A stretch of 64,000 nucleotides of DNA from Azoarcus olearius (lineage in GTDB: Bacteria > Pseudomonadota > Gammaproteobacteria > Burkholderiales > Rhodocyclaceae). Below, in pieces: positions 24,792 to 34,639 of the stretch. The notes below the pieces were generated by a model that worked only from the letters and a program-made list of their open reading frames with translations, was not told the DNA's origin and made no database searches. The stretch covers positions 2,790,001-2,854,000 of the forward strand of contig NZ_CP016210.1 in assembly GCF_001682385.1 (NCBI RefSeq), in the 5' to 3' direction. Within the stretch, counting starts at the first letter, position 1, and the number at the start of each line of letters is the position of its first letter. Both the position numbers and the translations under genes were made by a program.

Positions 24792-26255
24792 ATGCACACC
24801 CCTTCCACCCGGGCCCAGGGCGCCCGCATCGAGTTCTACCGCAACACCGGACAGATCCACCCGCGCACCACCCACGGCCGCTTCAACACCTGGCGCTGGG
24901 CCATGGTGTGGCTCACCCAGCTGATCTTCTACGGCGCCTGCTGGCTGCAGTGGGACGGCCGCCAAGCGCTGCTGTTCGACATCGCCGAGCGCAAGTTCTA
25001 CCTCTTCGGGCTGGTGCTGTGGCCGCAGGACGCACTGCTGCTGGCGCTGCTGTTGATCGTCGCCGCGGCCGGGCTGTTCCTCGTCACCGCGCTCGCCGGC
25101 CGGCTGTTCTGCGGCTTCGCCTGTCCGCAGACCGTCTATACCGCGATCTTCCGCTGGGTGGAGGCGAAGGTCGAAGGCGACCATCTGGCGCGCATGCGGC
25201 TGGACCAGGCGCCGCCCAGCGCGCGCAAGTTGGCGATCAAGGGCACCAAGCACGCCATCTGGGGCGCGATCGCGCTGTGGACCGGGATCAGCTTCGTGGG
25301 CTACTTCACCCCGATCCGTGAGCTGCTGTTCAACCTGGGCCCCGGCGAACTCGGCCCTTGGGAAGGTTTCTGGGTGTTCTTCTACGCCGCCTTCGCCTAC
25401 CTGCAGGCCGGCTTCGCGCGCGAGATGGTGTGCATGCACATGTGCCCCTACTCGCGCTTCCAGGGCGTGATGTTCGACGCCGACACCCGCACGATCAGCT
25501 ACGACGGCCGCCGCGGCGAACCCCGCCGCCAGCGCGGCACGGCCGCCGCACGGATGGCGACCGCGGGTGCGCCTGCCGCCGTCGCCGCGCCCGCCCTCGC
25601 CGGCCGGCCCACCGCCGGACGCGGCGACTGCGTGGATTGCAGCCTGTGCGTGCAGGTCTGCCCCACGGGCATCGACATCCGCGACGGCCTGCAATACCAG
25701 TGCATCAACTGCGGCCTGTGCGCCGATGCCTGCGACGACGTGATGGAGCGCGTCGGCGCGCCGGCCGGACTGATCCGCTTCGCCTCGGAACGCGAACTCG
25801 CCGCGCCGCGCGCCACCCCGGCCCCCACCCTGTTCGACGGCCTACGCCGGCCGCGCGCGCAGGTCTATCTCGCCACGCTGGTGGTGTTCTCGCTACTCGG
25901 CGCCTGGATGCTCGCGCACCGCGTGCCGCTGCAGGTGGACGTGCTGCGCGACCGCCACGCGCTGCTGCAGGAAGCCGCGGACGGCAGCATCGAGAACACC
26001 TACACGCTGAAGCTGGTGAACATGCTGGAAGAACCGCGCGCCTTCCGCATCCGGGTGGAGGGCCCCGCCGGCGCCCGCCTCACCGGTAACGACACCTTCC
26101 AGGTCGCCAGCGGCAGCGTGTTGCCCGTGCCGCTGACGGTGGCCGCCCGGCCCGAACCCGGCAAGTCCGGCGCGCAGCCGATCCGCTTCGACATCGAGGC
26201 GCTCGACGGTCCGCCCACCGCGGTGACCGAGCAGAGCGTGTTCCTGCTGCCCTGA
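24792..26255 (+). CDS. ccoG: Cytochrome c oxidase accessory protein CcoG
   Basis: This 487-residue membrane protein of the CcoG/FixG/RdxA family is needed for maturation (copper handling) of cbb3-type oxidase. Transmembrane helices occur near residues 37-55, 75-98, 155-175, 200-215 and 360-378. A CGFACPQTVY motif and CMHMCPYSRFQ lie in the membrane part. A ferredoxin-like domain has CVDCSLCVQVCPTG and CINCGLCADACDD (two 4Fe-4S sites), and the Ig-like C-terminal domain is complete. The ATG at 24792 is preferred over 24783 because GAGG is better spaced. The ccoNOP and ccoI genes are not nearby, so this copy stands alone. Confidence 0.92.
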   Translation: MHTPSTRAQGARIEFYRNTGQIHPRTTHGRFNTWRWAMVWLTQLIFYGACWLQWDGRQALLFDIAERKFYLFGLVLWPQDALLLALLLIVAAAGLFLVTALAGRLFCGFACPQTVYTAIFRWVEAKVEGDHLARMRLDQAPPSARKLAIKGTKHAIWGAIALWTGISFVGYFTPIRELLFNLGPGELGPWEGFWVFFYAAFAYLQAGFAREMVCMHMCPYSRFQGVMFDADTRTISYDGRRGEPRRQRGTAAARMATAGAPAAVAAPALAGRPTAGRGDCVDCSLCVQVCPTGIDIRDGLQYQCINCGLCADACDDVMERVGAPAGLIRFASERELAAPRATPAPTLFDGLRRPRAQVYLATLVVFSLLGAWMLAHRVPLQVDVLRDRHALLQEAADGSIENTYTLKLVNMLEEPRAFRIRVEGPAGARLTGNDTFQVASGSVLPVPLTVAARPEPGKSGAQPIRFDIEALDGPPTAVTEQSVFLLP

Positions 26256-26338
26256 CCGGCAGCGGGGCGCGGTGCCGGTCAGGGCATCGCGCCCCGCGCC
26301 CTGTTGGCCCCTTGCACCCGGCGTGGTAAACACGCCCC

Positions 26339-27961
26339 ATGAGTACGCCCACCCCCGCCGTGACCGATAACGAGGGTTCGCCCGCCTTCTGGCGCGAACA
26401 GGAAATGCTGCTGATGCAGCAGGTGATGGGCCTGGTCGGCAAGAGCCTGTCGCCCGACGTGGTGCTGCGCGAGATCCTGCACCTGATGTCGGAACTGCTC
26501 GGCCTCAACCGCGGCCGCGTCGTGCTGCTCGACGACAATGGCGAGCTGTGCCGCATCCGCTACGCCTACGGGCTGACCCGCGCGGAAATCGCGCGCGGCC
26601 AGTACCGCCCTGGCGAAGGCGTCACCGGCCGCGTGCTCAAGCACGGCCAGCTCGTGATCGTGCAGGACATCGACCGCGACGAGAACTTCCTCGCGCGCGC
26701 GGTGGAACGCGACAAGCTGCCGCCCGGCCCGGTGGCCTTCATCGCGCTGCCGATCCGCATCGAGCAGCGGACGGTCGGCGTGCTCGCCTGCCACCGCATC
26801 CGCCGCCGCAACCGCGCGATCGCGGACGACCTGTCGCTGCTGCGCATCCTCGCCACGCTGATCGGCCAGCTGCTGCAGCTGCACGCGATGCTGGAAGCGA
26901 AGACGCGCGAGCTGGAGGAGCAGAACGAGATCCTGATGCACGCGCTGGAACACGAGACCGCGCGCTACGGCATCATCGGCACCTCCGCCCCGCTGCTGCG
27001 CGCCATATCCGAACTGGAAAAGGTGTCCGACGCCACCGCCAGCGTGCTGCTGCTGGGCGAATCCGGCACCGGCAAGGAACTGTTCGCGCGCGCACTGCAC
27101 CTCGCCAGCCCGCGCCGCGACAAGCCCTTCATCAAGGTCAATTGCGCCGCGATACCCGACACGCTGTTCGAGTCCGAGCTGTTCGGCTACGAACGCGGTG
27201 CGTTCACCGGCGCCAGCAACAGCCGCGAAGGGATGTTCGAGCAGGCCAACCAGGGCACCATCTTCCTCGACGAGATCGGCGAACTGCCGTTGCCGATGCA
27301 GGGCAAGCTGCTGCGCACGCTGCAGGAGGGCACGATCACCCGACTGGGCGGCAAACGCGAGATCCGCATCGACGTGCGCCTGGTGGCGGCGACCAACCGC
27401 GACCTCGAAATGGAGGTGGCGCGCGGACTGTTCCGCCAAGACCTCTACTACCGCCTCAACGTCATCCCGATCCGTCTGCCCTCGCTGGCCGAACGCAAGG
27501 AAGACATCCGCGCGCTCGCGCTGCACTTCCTCAGCCGCACCAACCAGGCCAACCAGCGCAACGTCAACCTGCTGCCCGACGCCTTCTCCCGGCTGGAGGC
27601 GCATCCGTGGCCGGGCAACATCCGCGAGCTGTCCAACCTGATCGAGCGCATCGTGCTGCTGGCCGAAAAGCCCATCCTGAGCGCACGCGACATCGAGCGC
27701 TTCATGCCCGGGCGCGAAGCTGCCGCGACACCGGATGCATCACCAGCCCTCGCGGCGCCGGTTCCTGCGGCGGCCGTGCCGTTCGGCGCTGCGGTGGTCC
27801 GCCCCTACGTGCCTGCCCACTCGCACAGCGCCGAGGCGCTGCGCGAGGCGGTGGCGCAGTGCGGCGGCAACAAGTCGCGCGCGGCCCAGATGCTCGGGCT
27901 GACGGGCCGCCAGTTCGCCTACCGGTGGCAGAAGCTGGTGCTGGATGCAGACGGCGCCTGA
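26339..27961 (+). CDS. cynF: Sigma-54-dependent activator, CynF-like
   Basis: This 540-residue enhancer-binding protein has an N-terminal GAF domain (about residues 35-190). The AAA+ domain has a Walker A (GESGTGKE, residue 240), the sigma-54-contacting GAFTGA loop (residue 287) and a Walker B ([12 protein letters not shown]). An Ala/Pro linker and a Fis-type HTH follow ([20 protein letters not shown]). The overall layout is NifA/NorR-like. Cyanate clusters of Pseudomonas pseudoalcaligenes carry such a regulator (cynF) ahead of cynABDS, and the same order holds here with three extra genes between. An inverted repeat and a -24/-12 promoter lie immediately downstream, so it very likely activates the next operon, in response to a small molecule bound by the GAF domain. 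Confidence 0.85.
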   Translation: MSTPTPAVTDNEGSPAFWREQEMLLMQQVMGLVGKSLSPDVVLREILHLMSELLGLNRGRVVLLDDNGELCRIRYAYGLTRAEIARGQYRPGEGVTGRVLKHGQLVIVQDIDRDENFLARAVERDKLPPGPVAFIALPIRIEQRTVGVLACHRIRRRNRAIADDLSLLRILATLIGQLLQLHAMLEAKTRELEEQNEILMHALEHETARYGIIGTSAPLLRAISELEKVSDATASVLLLGESGTGKELFARALHLASPRRDKPFIKVNCAAIPDTLFESELFGYERGAFTGASNSREGMFEQANQGTIFLDEIGELPLPMQGKLLRTLQEGTITRLGGKREIRIDVRLVAATNRDLEMEVARGLFRQDLYYRLNVIPIRLPSLAERKEDIRALALHFLSRTNQANQRNVNLLPDAFSRLEAHPWPGNIRELSNLIERIVLLAEKPILSARDIERFMPGREAAATPDASPALAAPVPAAAVPFGAAVVRPYVPAHSHSAEALREAVAQCGGNKSRAAQMLGLTGRQFAYRWQKLVLDADGA

Positions 27962-27980
27962 GCTTCCTTGACCCTGAAAA

Positions 27981-28019
27981 TGTCTCCACATTGTTTACAT
28001 TGTTAACAATGTGGAGACA
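27981..28019. promoter_or_regulatory. Upstream activator sequence: 15-bp inverted repeat
   Basis: TGTCTCCACATTGTT and AACAATGTGGAGACA are perfect 15-bp arms around a 9-bp spacer. Nested inside is a second perfect palindrome, ACATTGTTAACAATGT. It sits 90 bp before the sigma-54 promoter at 28109 and just after the activator gene, which is the usual place for an enhancer site. The AT-rich core stands out from the GC-rich surroundings. Termination is unlikely because no T-run follows. Confidence 0.75.
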
Positions 28020-28108
28020 CCCGCAATTCGGCCCGCGCTGCGTCCGATATCGCACAAACCTTCATTTTTCCAATTCATAACAACATCTTAAGAAGCACTA
28101 CGCACGAC

Positions 28109-28124
28109 TGGCACAGGCGTTGCT
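28109..28124 (+). promoter_or_regulatory. Sigma-54 (-24/-12) promoter
   Basis: TGGCACAGGCGTTGCT matches the sigma-54 consensus TGGCAC-N5-TTGCA/T with correct GG-to-GC spacing. Transcription should start near 28135 and read into the OsmC-like gene at 28209 and the redox, cyn and sulfur genes beyond. Confidence 0.85.
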
Positions 28125-28208
28125 GAAGGGACTGCGAGTCCATCGTGATTGCGATGGACCGAGAGCGGCAAGCGGAAGCGCCGCCCCACTTTCCCTGAGG
28201 AGAACGTC

Positions 28209-28748
28209 TTGAGCACCACCACCGCCACCACCTACCTGCGCCCGATCGACCGCGACGGGCTGTTGAAGTTTGCCGCCGCCGGGCGCGACAACCCGGAGCG
28301 CCGCGGCACCAACAAGGTGCACACCGTGATGCAGGGCCAGTTCCGCTCGTGGAGCTACGTCGGCATCCACAACCCGGTGATCGTCGACGAACCCCTGCAC
28401 CTGTTCGGTGAGAACACCGCGCCCGCACCGGGCGAAATCGTGCTGTCCGCACTCGGCGGCTGCCTCAGCGTCGGCATCACCGCGGTCGCCACCTACCGCC
28501 AGATCAAGCTGTCCCGCCTCGAAGTCTTCCTCGAAGCAGACATCGGCAACACCGCAGCGTGGGGCGCCGGCGGCGCGGAGCGCAAGCCGGAGGAAATGGG
28601 CTTCCAGGAGATCCGCGTCAAGGTCGTCATCGAGGGTGAAGCCACCCGCGAGCAGCTGAACGAAATCGTCCAGCACGCCAACTTCTACTCCCCGGTCGCC
28701 AACACGATGCGCAACCCCATCCCGTTCAGCATCGAACTGGCCGACTGA
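28209..28748 (+). CDS. OsmC-family protein (single-cysteine type)
   Basis: This 179-residue OsmC/Ohr-fold protein carries the conserved cysteine in LSALGGCLSVGITAVA and the C-terminal HANFYSPVANTM motif. In classical OsmC/Ohr peroxidases that last motif carries a second cysteine; here it is absent, so a two-cysteine peroxidase cycle is not possible by itself. A TTG at 28209 is taken as start because GAGGAG sits 5 bp ahead of it; an ATG at 28149 in frame lacks such a site. It is the first gene after the sigma-54 promoter and probably acts with the flavoprotein and rubredoxin reductase that follow, perhaps binding a thiol or sulfur adduct (inference). Confidence 0.8.
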   Translation: MSTTTATTYLRPIDRDGLLKFAAAGRDNPERRGTNKVHTVMQGQFRSWSYVGIHNPVIVDEPLHLFGENTAPAPGEIVLSALGGCLSVGITAVATYRQIKLSRLEVFLEADIGNTAAWGAGGAERKPEEMGFQEIRVKVVIEGEATREQLNEIVQHANFYSPVANTMRNPIPFSIELAD

Positions 28749-28789
28749 GCGCCGCCCGCGCCGAACACCCTGCCCACGCGGAGAACGCC

Positions 28790-29932
28790 ATGAAGACTGC
28801 AGCAGCCCATCCCGCGACCTTCGATCCGACCTGGTCCGACGACCGGGTGATGGAGCAGGTCGCGGCCATCGCCGACGGCCCTCTGGCCGATGCGGCCTAT
28901 CGCATCGACCATGAAGGGCACTACCCGCTCGACATCATGGCGTCGCTCGGCAAGGCAGGCGCGTTCGGCGCCCACCTGGAGCGCAACGGCCGCCGCTTCG
29001 GGCTCGCGCTCGACGCCATGCGGGTCATCAGCCGCAGTTGCGGCGCTACCGGCTTCCTCACCTGGTGCCACGATGTCTGCGGCCTGTACATGGAACAGTC
29101 GGGCAACCCGGCCCTGACCGGTGGCGCGCTCGACGACCATGTTGCCGGCCGTACCTTCGGCGGCACCGCGCTGTCCAACCCGATGAAGGCGCTGGCCGGC
29201 ATCGAGAAGATGCTGCTGCGCGCCACCCGCGTGCCGGGCGGCTACCGCGTCAGCGGCGCGCTGCCCTGGGTCAGCCACATCGCCCGCGGCCAGTATTGCG
29301 GTGCGATCGCCGGGGTGTATCGCGACGACGGCAGCCTGTCGCACGAGATCATGTTCCTGCTGCGTTTCACCGATGAAGTGGTGCTGCGCCCGTGCCCGGC
29401 GTTTTCGGGCATGGAAGGCACCAGCACCTGGGGCGTGCGGCTCGACGGCTACTTCGTCGGCGAGGACAGCCTGATCGCCGACCCCGCGCGCCCCTTCATC
29501 GCCCGCATCCGCGCCGCCTTCGTGCTGCTGCAGGCGGGCATGGCGGTGGGCGTCGCAGAAGGCAGCATCGCCTCGATGCGCGAGGTCGAGCCGGTGCTCG
29601 GCCATGTGAATCAATACCTGCACGACCGCCCGGACGAACTGCAGGCCGAGTTCGACGAACTCGGCGCCCGCGTGGCCCGGCTCGCGCTCACCCCCTACGA
29701 CGGCAGCAAGGACTACCTGCTTGACGTGCTCGACGCCCGCACCCAGGGCGCCGAGTTCGCGCTGCGCGCCTCGCAGTCGGCGCTGATGCACCAGGGCGCG
29801 CGCGGCTACCTGATGAACTCCGCCCCCCAGCGCCGCATCCGCGAGGCGCACTTCATCGCCATCGTCACGCCGGCGATCAAGCACCTGCGCTGGGAAATGG
29901 CCCGACTGTCGGCGGAGGCCATGCCCGCATGA
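28790..29932 (+). CDS. Acyl-CoA-dehydrogenase-like flavoprotein (possible flavin monooxygenase)
   Basis: This 380-residue protein has the acyl-CoA dehydrogenase fold: an N-terminal helical domain ([20 protein letters not shown]), a central beta domain ([14 protein letters not shown]) and a helical C-terminus. Relatives such as DszC and SfnC-type enzymes use FMNH2 and oxygen to oxidise sulfur or nitrogen compounds rather than acyl-CoA. Placement before a rubredoxin-reductase fusion and within a cyanate operon favours such a role over beta-oxidation. I cannot identify the usual catalytic glutamate by eye. The stop overlaps the next start (ATGA), indicating translational coupling. Substrate unknown. 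Confidence 0.75.
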   Translation: MKTAAAHPATFDPTWSDDRVMEQVAAIADGPLADAAYRIDHEGHYPLDIMASLGKAGAFGAHLERNGRRFGLALDAMRVISRSCGATGFLTWCHDVCGLYMEQSGNPALTGGALDDHVAGRTFGGTALSNPMKALAGIEKMLLRATRVPGGYRVSGALPWVSHIARGQYCGAIAGVYRDDGSLSHEIMFLLRFTDEVVLRPCPAFSGMEGTSTWGVRLDGYFVGEDSLIADPARPFIARIRAAFVLLQAGMAVGVAEGSIASMREVEPVLGHVNQYLHDRPDELQAEFDELGARVARLALTPYDGSKDYLLDVLDARTQGAEFALRASQSALMHQGARGYLMNSAPQRRIREAHFIAIVTPAIKHLRWEMARLSAEAMPA

Positions 29933-31278
29933 ACGCCCGCGCCAACACCCCCTGGAAACAATTCCTCTGCCGCGCCTGCGGCCTCGTCTATGACGAGGAG
30001 AAAGGCGACCCCGACAGCGGCATCGCCCCCGGCACCCGCTTCGCGGACATCCCGGACGACTGGGTCTGCCCGCTGTGCGGCGTGGTCAAGGCCGACTTCG
30101 AACCCTACGAACCGGTGCTCGCGGCGCAGCCGCCCATGGTGGCGAGCGCGCCGGCGCGCACGCCGGGCGTCGTCATCGTCGGTGCCGGCACCGCCGGCTG
30201 GTCTGCCGCCGAGGCGCTGCGCGCGCTGGACCCCGCCGTGCCGATTACGCTGATCAGCGCCTGCGCGGCGGACCGGTACCACAAGCCGGAACTGTCGATC
30301 GCACTCAGCCGGGGCGACGACCGCGCCGGATTGGTACGCGAATCCGCCGCCGCAGCCGCGCGCCGGCTCGGCGTGCGCCTGCTGCCCGAAACCTACGTGG
30401 TCGGCCTTTCGCCGGCGCTGCATCAATTGCGCACCACCCGCGGCACGCTGCCCTACACCCGGCTGGTGCTGGCGCAGGGCGCCCGCCCCGCGCTGCCGCC
30501 CAGCCTTCCGGCCGAACTGTGCTGGCGGGTGAACGACCTTGCCGGCTGGTCCGGTCTGCGCAACTGCCTGGACGGCAGCGCCCGCCGCGTCGCCATCGTC
30601 GGCGCCGGCATGGTCGGCTGCGAGCTGGCCGAGGATTTCGCCCGCGCCGGGCACGCCGTCACCCTGCTCGACGTCAATGATGCACCGCTGGCCGCGCTGC
30701 TACCGGCGCCGGCCACGGATCGCCTGCGTCAGGCGCTGGAAGCCCAGGGCGTGTGCTTCGTCGGCGGCGCCCGCGTGGCCGAGGTGCGCGCCGCGGCCGA
30801 CGGCAGCAAGCAGCTCCGGACCGAGCAAGGGCTGCAGCTGGAGGTGGACGAGATCGTCGCCGCCACCGGCCTCGTCACCGACGGCCGTCTCGCCCGCGGC
30901 GCCGGCCTGGCTTTCGAACGCGGCATCGTCGTGGATCCGCGCAGCCTGCGCACCAGCGCCGAGGATGTCTATGCGCTGGGCGACTGCATCAGCATGGAAG
31001 GCGCGCCCTGCCGCTTCATCGAGCCCATCGCGCGCCAGGCCGAGGTCATCGCCCACGCGGTGCTCGGGCGCCCCCATGCCGGCTACGCCCACCAGCAGCC
31101 GGTGATCCGGCTCAAGACCCGCTCGCTGCCGATCGCGCTGCACGGCCAGCCCTGCAACGGCGGCGACTGGAAGGTGCTCGAGGCGCGCGACGACTACCTG
31201 CACATGCAGCAATGGCACCGCGGCCAGCCGGTCGCGCGGCTGGAAGTCGGCAAGGCCCGCCAGCGCCTGGCCGCCTGA
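29929..31278 (+). CDS. Rubredoxin fused to FAD-dependent NAD(P)H reductase
   Basis: This 449-residue fusion starts with a rubredoxin domain carrying both iron knuckles (CRACG, Cys14/Cys17; CPLCG, Cys47/Cys50). A short linker leads to a two-dinucleotide-fold flavoprotein: [20 protein letters not shown] binds [23 protein letters not shown] binds NAD(P)H, and VYALGDC closes the FAD site. The flavoprotein part resembles alkane-type rubredoxin reductases. The fusion puts the whole chain NAD(P)H to FAD to rubredoxin iron on one polypeptide, so it can feed electrons to a partner, most likely the adjacent flavoprotein. Confidence 0.9.
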   Translation: MNARANTPWKQFLCRACGLVYDEEKGDPDSGIAPGTRFADIPDDWVCPLCGVVKADFEPYEPVLAAQPPMVASAPARTPGVVIVGAGTAGWSAAEALRALDPAVPITLISACAADRYHKPELSIALSRGDDRAGLVRESAAAAARRLGVRLLPETYVVGLSPALHQLRTTRGTLPYTRLVLAQGARPALPPSLPAELCWRVNDLAGWSGLRNCLDGSARRVAIVGAGMVGCELAEDFARAGHAVTLLDVNDAPLAALLPAPATDRLRQALEAQGVCFVGGARVAEVRAAADGSKQLRTEQGLQLEVDEIVAATGLVTDGRLARGAGLAFERGIVVDPRSLRTSAEDVYALGDCISMEGAPCRFIEPIARQAEVIAHAVLGRPHAGYAHQQPVIRLKTRSLPIALHGQPCNGGDWKVLEARDDYLHMQQWHRGQPVARLEVGKARQRLAA

Positions 31279-31342
31279 GAAACCCAGAACACGCGCAGCA
31301 GACGACACGAATCCCCCCTTCAGAGAGATAGGTGCCCAGACC

Positions 31343-32746
31343 ATGAGAGACGAAAACCTGTACCGCCCCTACGCCGCCGATTCCAAGCTGGGCGGCTGCT
31401 CCTGCGGCCAGCACGGCAGCCAGCACGAACACGATGCCGCAGCCGCGGCGGCACGCGCGCGGCGCGGCGAGGCGGCGGAAACGCTGTCGGCCGACTTTGT
31501 GGAAGCCGCGGCGGTGAAGGCACTGTTCCCGCACGACGCCACGCGCCGCCGCTTCCTGCAGGCGGTGGGCGCCCAGGCCGCGGTGGCGGCGATCGCCAGC
31601 GTGATGCCGATTTCCGACCTGCAGGCGATGGCGCTCGACAAGGTCGGGCCGCTGGAGAAGAAGGACCTCAAGATCGGCTTCATCCCGATCAACTGCGCCA
31701 CGCCGCTGATCATGGCCGACCCGATGGGCTTCTATAAGGAACAGGGGCTCAACGTCACGCTGAGCAAGACCGCCGGCTGGGCCCTGGTGCGCGACCAGAT
31801 GCTCAACCGCGAGCTGGACGCATCCCACTTCCTCGCGCCGATGCCGCTGGCGATCTCGATGGGGCTGGGTTCTGCCGCGCAGCCGATGCGCGTGGCCACC
31901 ATCCAGAACGTCAATGGCCAGGCGATCACGCTGGCGATGAAGCACAAGGACAACCGCGACCCGAAGAACTGGAAGGGCTTCAAGTTCGCGATCCCGTTCG
32001 AGTTCTCGATGCACAACTTCCTGCTGCGCTACTACCTGGCGGAGCACGGCCTCGACCCCGACCGCGACGTGCAGCTGCGTGTGACCCCGCCGGCCGAGAT
32101 GATCGCCAACCTGCGCGCCGGCAACATCGACGGCTTCCTCGGGCCGGACCCCTTCAACCAGCGTGCGGTCTATGACCAGATCGGCTTCATCCACATCCTG
32201 TCGAAGGACATCTGGAACGGCCATCCGTGCTGCTCGTTCGGCGTGGCGCAGGGCTTCATCGAGCAGAACCCCAACAGCTTCGCCGCGCTCTACCGCGCCA
32301 TCCTCAACGCCGCCGCCAGCGCCCGCAAGCGCGAGAACCGCGCCGAAATCGCCAAGGCGATCGCCGCGCCCAACTACCTGAACCAGCCCGAGACGGTGAT
32401 CCTGCAGGCGCTGAGCGGCCGCTTTGCCGATGGCCTGGGCAACGTGCGCAACGAGCCGGAGCGCGCCGACTTCGATCCGATGCCGTGGTATTCGATGGCG
32501 ACCTGGATGCTGACCCAGATGAAGCGCTGGGGCTATGTGAAGGGCGAGGTCGATTACAAGGCGCTGGCCGAGCAGGTCTTCCTGCTGACCGACGCGCGCG
32601 CCCGCATGAAGGAGCTGGGGCAGGACATCCCGGCCGAAGCGGCGGCCAGCGGCTATCGCAAGTTCAGCATCATGGGGCGCGAGTTCGACCCGGCGAAGGC
32701 CAAGGCCTACGCCGACAGCTTCGCCATCAAGCACGAGCAGGCCTGA
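31343..32746 (+). CDS. cynA: Cyanate ABC transporter solute-binding protein (NrtA/CmpA family)
   Basis: This 467-residue binding protein of the nitrate/bicarbonate/cyanate family has a Cys/His-rich N-terminal extension (CSCGQHGSQHEHD) ahead of a twin-arginine-type signal (RRRFLQAVG, near residue 68), a layout that I recall from NrtA/CynA-like proteins. The mature part has KIGFIPINCATPLIMADPMG and PFEFSMHNFLLRYYL, typical of the family. Its position before a permease, an ATPase and cyanase identifies cyanate as the likely ligand; nitrate or taurine are alternatives on sequence alone. Confidence 0.85.
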   Translation: MRDENLYRPYAADSKLGGCSCGQHGSQHEHDAAAAAARARRGEAAETLSADFVEAAAVKALFPHDATRRRFLQAVGAQAAVAAIASVMPISDLQAMALDKVGPLEKKDLKIGFIPINCATPLIMADPMGFYKEQGLNVTLSKTAGWALVRDQMLNRELDASHFLAPMPLAISMGLGSAAQPMRVATIQNVNGQAITLAMKHKDNRDPKNWKGFKFAIPFEFSMHNFLLRYYLAEHGLDPDRDVQLRVTPPAEMIANLRAGNIDGFLGPDPFNQRAVYDQIGFIHILSKDIWNGHPCCSFGVAQGFIEQNPNSFAALYRAILNAAASARKRENRAEIAKAIAAPNYLNQPETVILQALSGRFADGLGNVRNEPERADFDPMPWYSMATWMLTQMKRWGYVKGEVDYKALAEQVFLLTDARARMKELGQDIPAEAAASGYRKFSIMGREFDPAKAKAYADSFAIKHEQA

Positions 32747-32757
32747 GGAGCACGGCG

Positions 32758-33630
32758 ATGAAAGCCTCCTTCAGACTACGCGCGGCGATGCTGTCGGCCT
32801 TCCTGTTCGCGGCGCTGCTCGGCATCTGGCAGCTCGGCACCACGCCCCGCCACGCGCCCCAGGCGGCCGCGGTGATGACGGCCGAAGAAGCCGAATACGC
32901 CGCGCTGATGGGCCTGCCGACGACGGGACAGGCGGCGGCGCACAAGAACGACGGCTTTCCCACGCCGTCGCAGTTCGCCGCGCACGCGCTGGAACACCTG
33001 CGCGACCCCTTCTACGACAACGGCCCCAACGACAAGGGCATCGGCATCCAGCTCGCGCATTCGCTGATGCGGGTCGGCCTCGGCTACCTGCTGGCGATGG
33101 CGGTGGCGATCCCGCTGGGCTTCGTGATCGGCATGTCGCCGCTGCTGCACAAGGCGCTCGACCCGTTCATCCAGGTGCTGAAGCCGATCTCGCCGCTGGC
33201 GTGGATGCCGATCGCGCTCTACACGATCAAGGACTCCTCGGTGTCCGGCATCTTCGTGATCTTCATCTGCTCGATCTGGCCGATGCTGATCAACACCGCG
33301 TTCGGGGTCGCCAACGTGCGCCGCGACTGGCTCAACGTCGCCCGCACGCTGGAAGTGAGCCCGCTGCGCAAGGCCTTCGAGGTGATCCTGCCCGCCGCCG
33401 CGCCCACCATCATCACCGGCATGCGGATCTCCATGGGCATCGCCTGGCTGGTGATCGTGGCGGCCGAGATGCTGATCGGCGGCACCGGCATCGGCTACTT
33501 CGTGTGGAACGAATGGAACAACCTGTCGCTTGCCAACGTGATCTTCGCGGTGCTCGTCATCGGCGTGGTCGGCATGGCGCTGGACCTGATGTTTGCCCAA
33601 TTGCAGAAGAAGGTGACGTATGCCGAATAA
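32758..33630 (+). CDS. cynB: Cyanate ABC transporter permease
   Basis: This 290-residue inner-membrane permease of the NrtB/CynB (BPD_transp_1) type has about six transmembrane helices and a conserved EAA-like loop (ARTLEVSPLRKAFEVILPAA). The motif PISPLAWMPIALYTIKDSS is characteristic of nitrate/cyanate permeases. The start at 32758 has GAGGAG 7 bp ahead; the longer upstream frame runs out of phase through cynA. Its 3' end overlaps the ATPase gene by 11 bp. Confidence 0.88.
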   Translation: MKASFRLRAAMLSAFLFAALLGIWQLGTTPRHAPQAAAVMTAEEAEYAALMGLPTTGQAAAHKNDGFPTPSQFAAHALEHLRDPFYDNGPNDKGIGIQLAHSLMRVGLGYLLAMAVAIPLGFVIGMSPLLHKALDPFIQVLKPISPLAWMPIALYTIKDSSVSGIFVIFICSIWPMLINTAFGVANVRRDWLNVARTLEVSPLRKAFEVILPAAAPTIITGMRISMGIAWLVIVAAEMLIGGTGIGYFVWNEWNNLSLANVIFAVLVIGVVGMALDLMFAQLQKKVTYAE

Positions 33631-34588
33631 GGACCTCCCGCGCACCGGCTCCCGCCCCGCCGGCACCCACGCCTTCGTCGAGGTGGATGGGCTCTCCAAG
33701 CGCTACCGGGCCGATCAGCCGCCGGTGTTCGAAAACGTGAGCTTCGACATCGAGCGCGGCGAGTTCATCTGCATCATCGGCCACTCGGGCTGCGGCAAGA
33801 GCACCATCCTCAACGTGCTGGCCGGGCTGGAGGAAGCCAGTGGCGGCGCCGTGGTGATGGACGGCCGCGAAGTCGCCGGCCCCAGCCTGGACCGCGGCGT
33901 GGTGTTCCAGAGCCACGCGCTGCTGCCGTGGCTGACCGTGGAGGAGAACATCGCCTTCGCGGTGCGCTCGCGCCATCCCGACTGGTCGCGCAAGCAGGTC
34001 GCCGCGCACGGCGCACGCTTCATCGAGATGGTCGGCCTGTCGCACGCGGCGAAGAAGAAGCCGTCCGAACTCTCGGGCGGCATGAAGCAGCGCGTCGGCA
34101 TCGCCCGCGCCTTCGCCGTCGAACCCAAGATGCTGCTGATGGACGAGCCCTTCGGCGCGCTCGACGCGCTGACCCGCGGCGTGATCCAGGACGAGTTGCT
34201 GAAGATCTGCGTCGCCACGCATCAGACCGTGTTCATGATCACCCACGACGTGGACGAAGCCATCCTGCTGGCGGACCGCATCTTCCTGATGAGCAACGGC
34301 CCCAAGGCGCGCATCGCGGAGATCGTGGTGAACACGCTGCCGCGCGAGCGCAGCCGCGAAACCATGCACCACGACCCGCAGTTCTACTGCATCCGCAATC
34401 ACCTGGTGGATTTCCTCGTGCATCGCTCGAAGACCATCCAGCAGGCGGTCGCAGGCGGCGATCTGTCGGGAAAGCTCAGCGAGCTGGCGGTCACCCACGT
34501 CGTCCGCCCTGGCATCACCGAATGCGACGACGAAACCGGCTGCGCCAGCGACCGCCGCACCCAGACCCCGATCAGCGCGGTGGCCTGA
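33620..34588 (+). CDS. cynD: Cyanate ABC transporter ATP-binding protein
   Basis: This 322-residue ATPase of the NrtD/CynD type has a Walker A (GHSGCGKST), Q-loop region (VVFQSHALLPWL), signature (LSGGMKQRVGIARAFA), Walker B (LLMDEPFGALDALTR) and switch histidine (MITHDVDEAI). The C-terminal ~60 residues extend beyond the core domain and may be regulatory. The ATG at 33620 lies inside the end of the permease gene, so translation is coupled. Confidence 0.9.
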   Translation: MPNKDLPRTGSRPAGTHAFVEVDGLSKRYRADQPPVFENVSFDIERGEFICIIGHSGCGKSTILNVLAGLEEASGGAVVMDGREVAGPSLDRGVVFQSHALLPWLTVEENIAFAVRSRHPDWSRKQVAAHGARFIEMVGLSHAAKKKPSELSGGMKQRVGIARAFAVEPKMLLMDEPFGALDALTRGVIQDELLKICVATHQTVFMITHDVDEAILLADRIFLMSNGPKARIAEIVVNTLPRERSRETMHHDPQFYCIRNHLVDFLVHRSKTIQQAVAGGDLSGKLSELAVTHVVRPGITECDDETGCASDRRTQTPISAVA

Positions 34589-34639
34589 GGCCGCGCCCCA
34601 CCCCATCCCATCCCCACCACGAGAAAACCGGAGAATCCC

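Noticed and set aside
27981-28019. Inverted repeat as a transcription terminator of the activator gene
   Set aside because: There is no T-run after the stem, and its distance to a sigma-54 promoter fits an activator site better.
29929-30090. Separate rubredoxin gene
   Set aside because: The frame continues without a stop into the FAD reductase, so it is a fusion rather than two genes.
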